NCBI GenBank assembly: GCA_902492755.1
Contig: CABUNB010000053.1
Span: forward strand, 1 to 12,628
Direction: 5' to 3'
Length of the DNA stretch: 12,628 bases
Source: an uncultured Collinsella sp.
GTDB lineage: Bacteria; Actinomycetota; Coriobacteriia; Coriobacteriales; Coriobacteriaceae
Shown here: positions 10,552 to 12,628 of the stretch, one piece after another
Layout: each line of letters opens with the position of its first letter
Numbering within the stretch: position 1 is the first letter of the stretch
The notes under the pieces: generated by a model
Databases searched by the model: none
What the model saw: only the letters and a program-made list of their open reading frames with translations
What the model was told of the DNA's origin: nothing
Program-made: the position numbers and the translations under genes

Positions 10552-12628
10552 ATGGCAGACGCTAAGGATTTCCTGTTTGAGATCGGTACGGAGGAAATGC
10601 CCTCCGCACCGCTGAACAATGCCGTCAAGCAGCTTGGCACCATGATCGCCAAGGGCCTCGACGAGGCCGGTCTGGCCCATGGCGAGGTCCGCGTGATCTC
10701 GAGTCCGCGTCGTCTGGCTGCGCTCGTGGCCAACGTCGCCACTGCGACCGATGAGGTTCACGAGGTCAAGCGCGGTCCCGCGGCAAACATTGCCTTCGAT
10801 GCCGACGGCAACGCCACCAAGGCCGCCCAGGGCTTCGCCCGCAAGTGCGGTGTGGCTGCCGAGGACCTGGTCCGTCGCGAGGATACGGACGGTCGCGAGT
10901 ATGTTTTTGCCGAGAAGAACATTCCCTCCGCTCCGGCTACTCCGATCCTGACGGCTCTGTGCGAGAAGACCATCGCCGGCCTGCAGTGGCCCAACTACCG
11001 CTCCCAGCGCTGGGGCCACGAGCACGCCACCTTCGTGCGCCCGGTCCGCTGGATCTGCTGCCTTTTGGGCGAGGATGTTGTGCCCGTGTCGTTTGCCGAC
11101 GTGACGAGCGGCAACACCACGCGCGGCCATCGCGTGCTTGGCCCCGGTGACCACGTTGTCGCTAGCCCCGCCGCCTACGAGCAGGTGCTCGAGGACGCCG
11201 GCGTGCTTTCTGCCGAGCGCCGTCGCGAGGCGATTCTCGCCGGTATCGCCGAGGTCGAGGCTGCCCGTCCCGGCTGCCATGTCGATACGCCCAAGAAGGT
11301 CTTCGAGGAGGTCGTCAACCTCTGCGAGTGGCCGACGGTGCTCGTCGGTACCTTCGATGAGGAGTTCCTCAAGGTCCCGCACGAGATTATCTGCGAGTCC
11401 ATGCTCACCAACCAGCGCTACTTCCCGATCTATGATGGCGAGGGTAAGCTCACGCGTGAGTTCGTAATCGTCTCCAACAGCAAGCCCGAGAATGCCGAGC
11501 GCGTGATCGACGGCAACGAGCGCGTCGTGCGCGCCCGCCTGGACGACGCCAAGTTCTTCTATGAGGAGGACCTGAAGATCTCCCTCGACGAGTTCCGTGA
11601 GCGCCTGTCCAAGGTCGCCTTCCAGGAGAAGCTCGGCAGCGTGCTCGCCAAGTCCGAGCGCATCGAGCAGCTCGCGCTCGCTATTGCCCGCGAGGCTCAT
11701 CTGGGCGCCCATCTTGCCGCCGACGCTGCTCGTGCCGCGCACCTGTGCAAGGCGGACCTGGTGTCCAACGCCGTCGTCGAGTTCACGAGCCAACAGGGCG
11801 TGATGGGCGGTTACTACGCCACCGCGATGGGGGAGAACGACGAGGTCGCTCATGCTATTCGCGATCACTATCGTCCCCGCTTTGCCGGTGACGAGCTGCC
11901 CGAGGGCACCGCTGGCTGCATCGTGGCCTGCGCCGACAAGCTCGATACCATCGCCGGTATCTTTGCCATCGGCGAGCCTCCGACCGGCTCCTCCGACCCC
12001 TACGCGCTGCGTCGTGCCGCTATCGGCATCATCAACATCCTGCGCGACCGCCTGCCGATCGACCCCACGTCGCTCATCGACTTCGCCCTCGAACTTTACA
12101 GTGAGCAGGGTATTGAGTTCGACGCCGCCGAGGTCGCCCAGCAGGTTCGTGACTTCTTCCATGGCCGCCTGGTGAGCATGGCCCGCGACGAAAAGATCCC
12201 GACCGATACCGTTGCCGCCGTCTCCGCGGTGCATATTATCGCCCCGTCCGTCTTCTTCGCCCGCTGCGCCGCCCTCGACGAGGCCCGCAAGAACGACGCT
12301 GAGACGTTCGACAACCTGGCTACCGCCTATGCTCGCGCCGCGCATATCTCCAAGCCCGAGCTGGGTGCGGAGTATGACCGCAGCCTGATGGGCGAGGTCG
12401 AGCTCGCGCTTGCCGACGCCTCCGAGGCTGCTCAGACCGCTGTCGATGCCGCCCTTGCTGCCGAGGACTACCCGGCCGCATTTGCCGCCCTCGCCGCCCT
12501 GCGCGCGCCCATCGACCGTTTCTTCGATGAGGTCATGGTCATGGACAAGGACGAGCAGCTTCGCGATAATCGCCTTAAGCTGCTCAACCGCTTCGAGGCC
12601 GTTTTCTCCGGCATCGCCAACATTGGTG
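10552..12628 (+). CDS. glyS: Glycyl-tRNA synthetase beta subunit (3' end beyond window)
   Basis: The frame is open to the right edge, giving 692 codons. The usual beta subunit is about 690 residues, so only a few are missing. The N-terminus MADAKDFLFEIGTEEMPS (1-18) is diagnostic, followed by SSPRRLA (50-56), KRGPA (73-77), TNQRYFP (286-292), KADLVSNAVVEF (from K400) and QGVMGGYYA (415-423). The last part, with VMVMDKDEQLRDNRLKLLNRF, is the anticodon-binding DALR-like domain. The beta subunit recognises tRNA-Gly and is needed for aminoacylation with GlyQ. GAGGTGG in the end of glyQ lies 8 nt before the ATG. The stop-GCC-ATG junction to glyQ keeps both genes in one frame, giving tight co-translation. 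Confidence 0.97.
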   Translation, partial: MADAKDFLFEIGTEEMPSAPLNNAVKQLGTMIAKGLDEAGLAHGEVRVISSPRRLAALVANVATATDEVHEVKRGPAANIAFDADGNATKAAQGFARKCGVAAEDLVRREDTDGREYVFAEKNIPSAPATPILTALCEKTIAGLQWPNYRSQRWGHEHATFVRPVRWICCLLGEDVVPVSFADVTSGNTTRGHRVLGPGDHVVASPAAYEQVLEDAGVLSAERRREAILAGIAEVEAARPGCHVDTPKKVFEEVVNLCEWPTVLVGTFDEEFLKVPHEIICESMLTNQRYFPIYDGEGKLTREFVIVSNSKPENAERVIDGNERVVRARLDDAKFFYEEDLKISLDEFRERLSKVAFQEKLGSVLAKSERIEQLALAIAREAHLGAHLAADAARAAHLCKADLVSNAVVEFTSQQGVMGGYYATAMGENDEVAHAIRDHYRPRFAGDELPEGTAGCIVACADKLDTIAGIFAIGEPPTGSSDPYALRRAAIGIINILRDRLPIDPTSLIDFALELYSEQGIEFDAAEVAQQVRDFFHGRLVSMARDEKIPTDTVAAVSAVHIIAPSVFFARCAALDEARKNDAETFDNLATAYARAAHISKPELGAEYDRSLMGEVELALADASEAAQTAVDAALAAEDYPAAFAALAALRAPIDRFFDEVMVMDKDEQLRDNRLKLLNRFEAVFSGIANIG

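Noticed and set aside
9646..12345. 899-codon open frame on the minus strand opposite glyQ-glyS
   Set aside because: It is codon-aligned with the sense genes and open only because TTA, CTA and TCA are avoided. It shows no recognisable domain, and the sense products are certain.
1..12628. Mobile element, CRISPR array, defence system or tRNA gene
   Set aside because: No transposase, direct-repeat array, integrase, defence gene or cloverleaf-like segment was seen; almost all sequence is accounted for by core genes.

Overview
The window is an ordinary, densely coded chromosomal segment from a GC-rich Gram-positive bacterium. Codon use is strongly biased to G/C at third positions, and TTG and GTG starts occur. 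S16 and L21 carry Ala/Glu-rich tails, and KhpA is inserted after rpsP. glyQ and glyS are separate genes. Together these suggest a Coriobacteriia member of Collinsella type. That placement is inference from gene content and style, since no 16S gene or database search was available. I see no insertion sequence, prophage, CRISPR array, tRNA or rRNA gene.

Region 1 (1-5619, + strand) starts with the 3' end of a radical SAM gene (TIGR03960-like) overlapping by 4 nt a DUF2344/TIGR03936 gene; the pair is widespread but of unknown function. A well-formed promoter whose -35 box overlaps the stop codon of the second gene then drives rplU-rpmA. A strong hairpin terminator follows rpmA, directly ahead of the obg ribosome binding site. 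After it come obg, nadD, yqeK and rsfS, closed by a second strong terminator. This part links ribosomal proteins of the large subunit, the Obg and RsfS factors acting on that subunit, NAD synthesis and Ap4A hydrolysis.

Region 2 (5632-6885, - strand) is a single gene for DNA polymerase IV (dinB), convergent with rsfS and divergent from the next operon. It has a -10-like box so close to its start that the mRNA may be leaderless.

Region 3 (6886-9577, + strand) is a divergent promoter region of about 200 bp followed by rpsP-khpA-rimM-trmD-lepB. All junctions are tight or nearly so. The operon couples S16, a KH RNA-binding protein, 16S/30S maturation, tRNA m1G37 methylation and type I signal peptidase. 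rplS, the usual gene after trmD, is not there.

Region 4 (9578-12628, + strand) holds glyQ and glyS for the two-subunit glycyl-tRNA synthetase. glyS runs off the right edge with probably only a few residues missing.

I found no clearly new defence or mobile system. The least understood content is the radical SAM/DUF2344 pair. The most checkable oddities are the terminator inside the rplU-obg transcript, the Glu at the expected catalytic Asp of TrmD, the rimM start codon in a hairpin loop, and the possible leaderless dinB.
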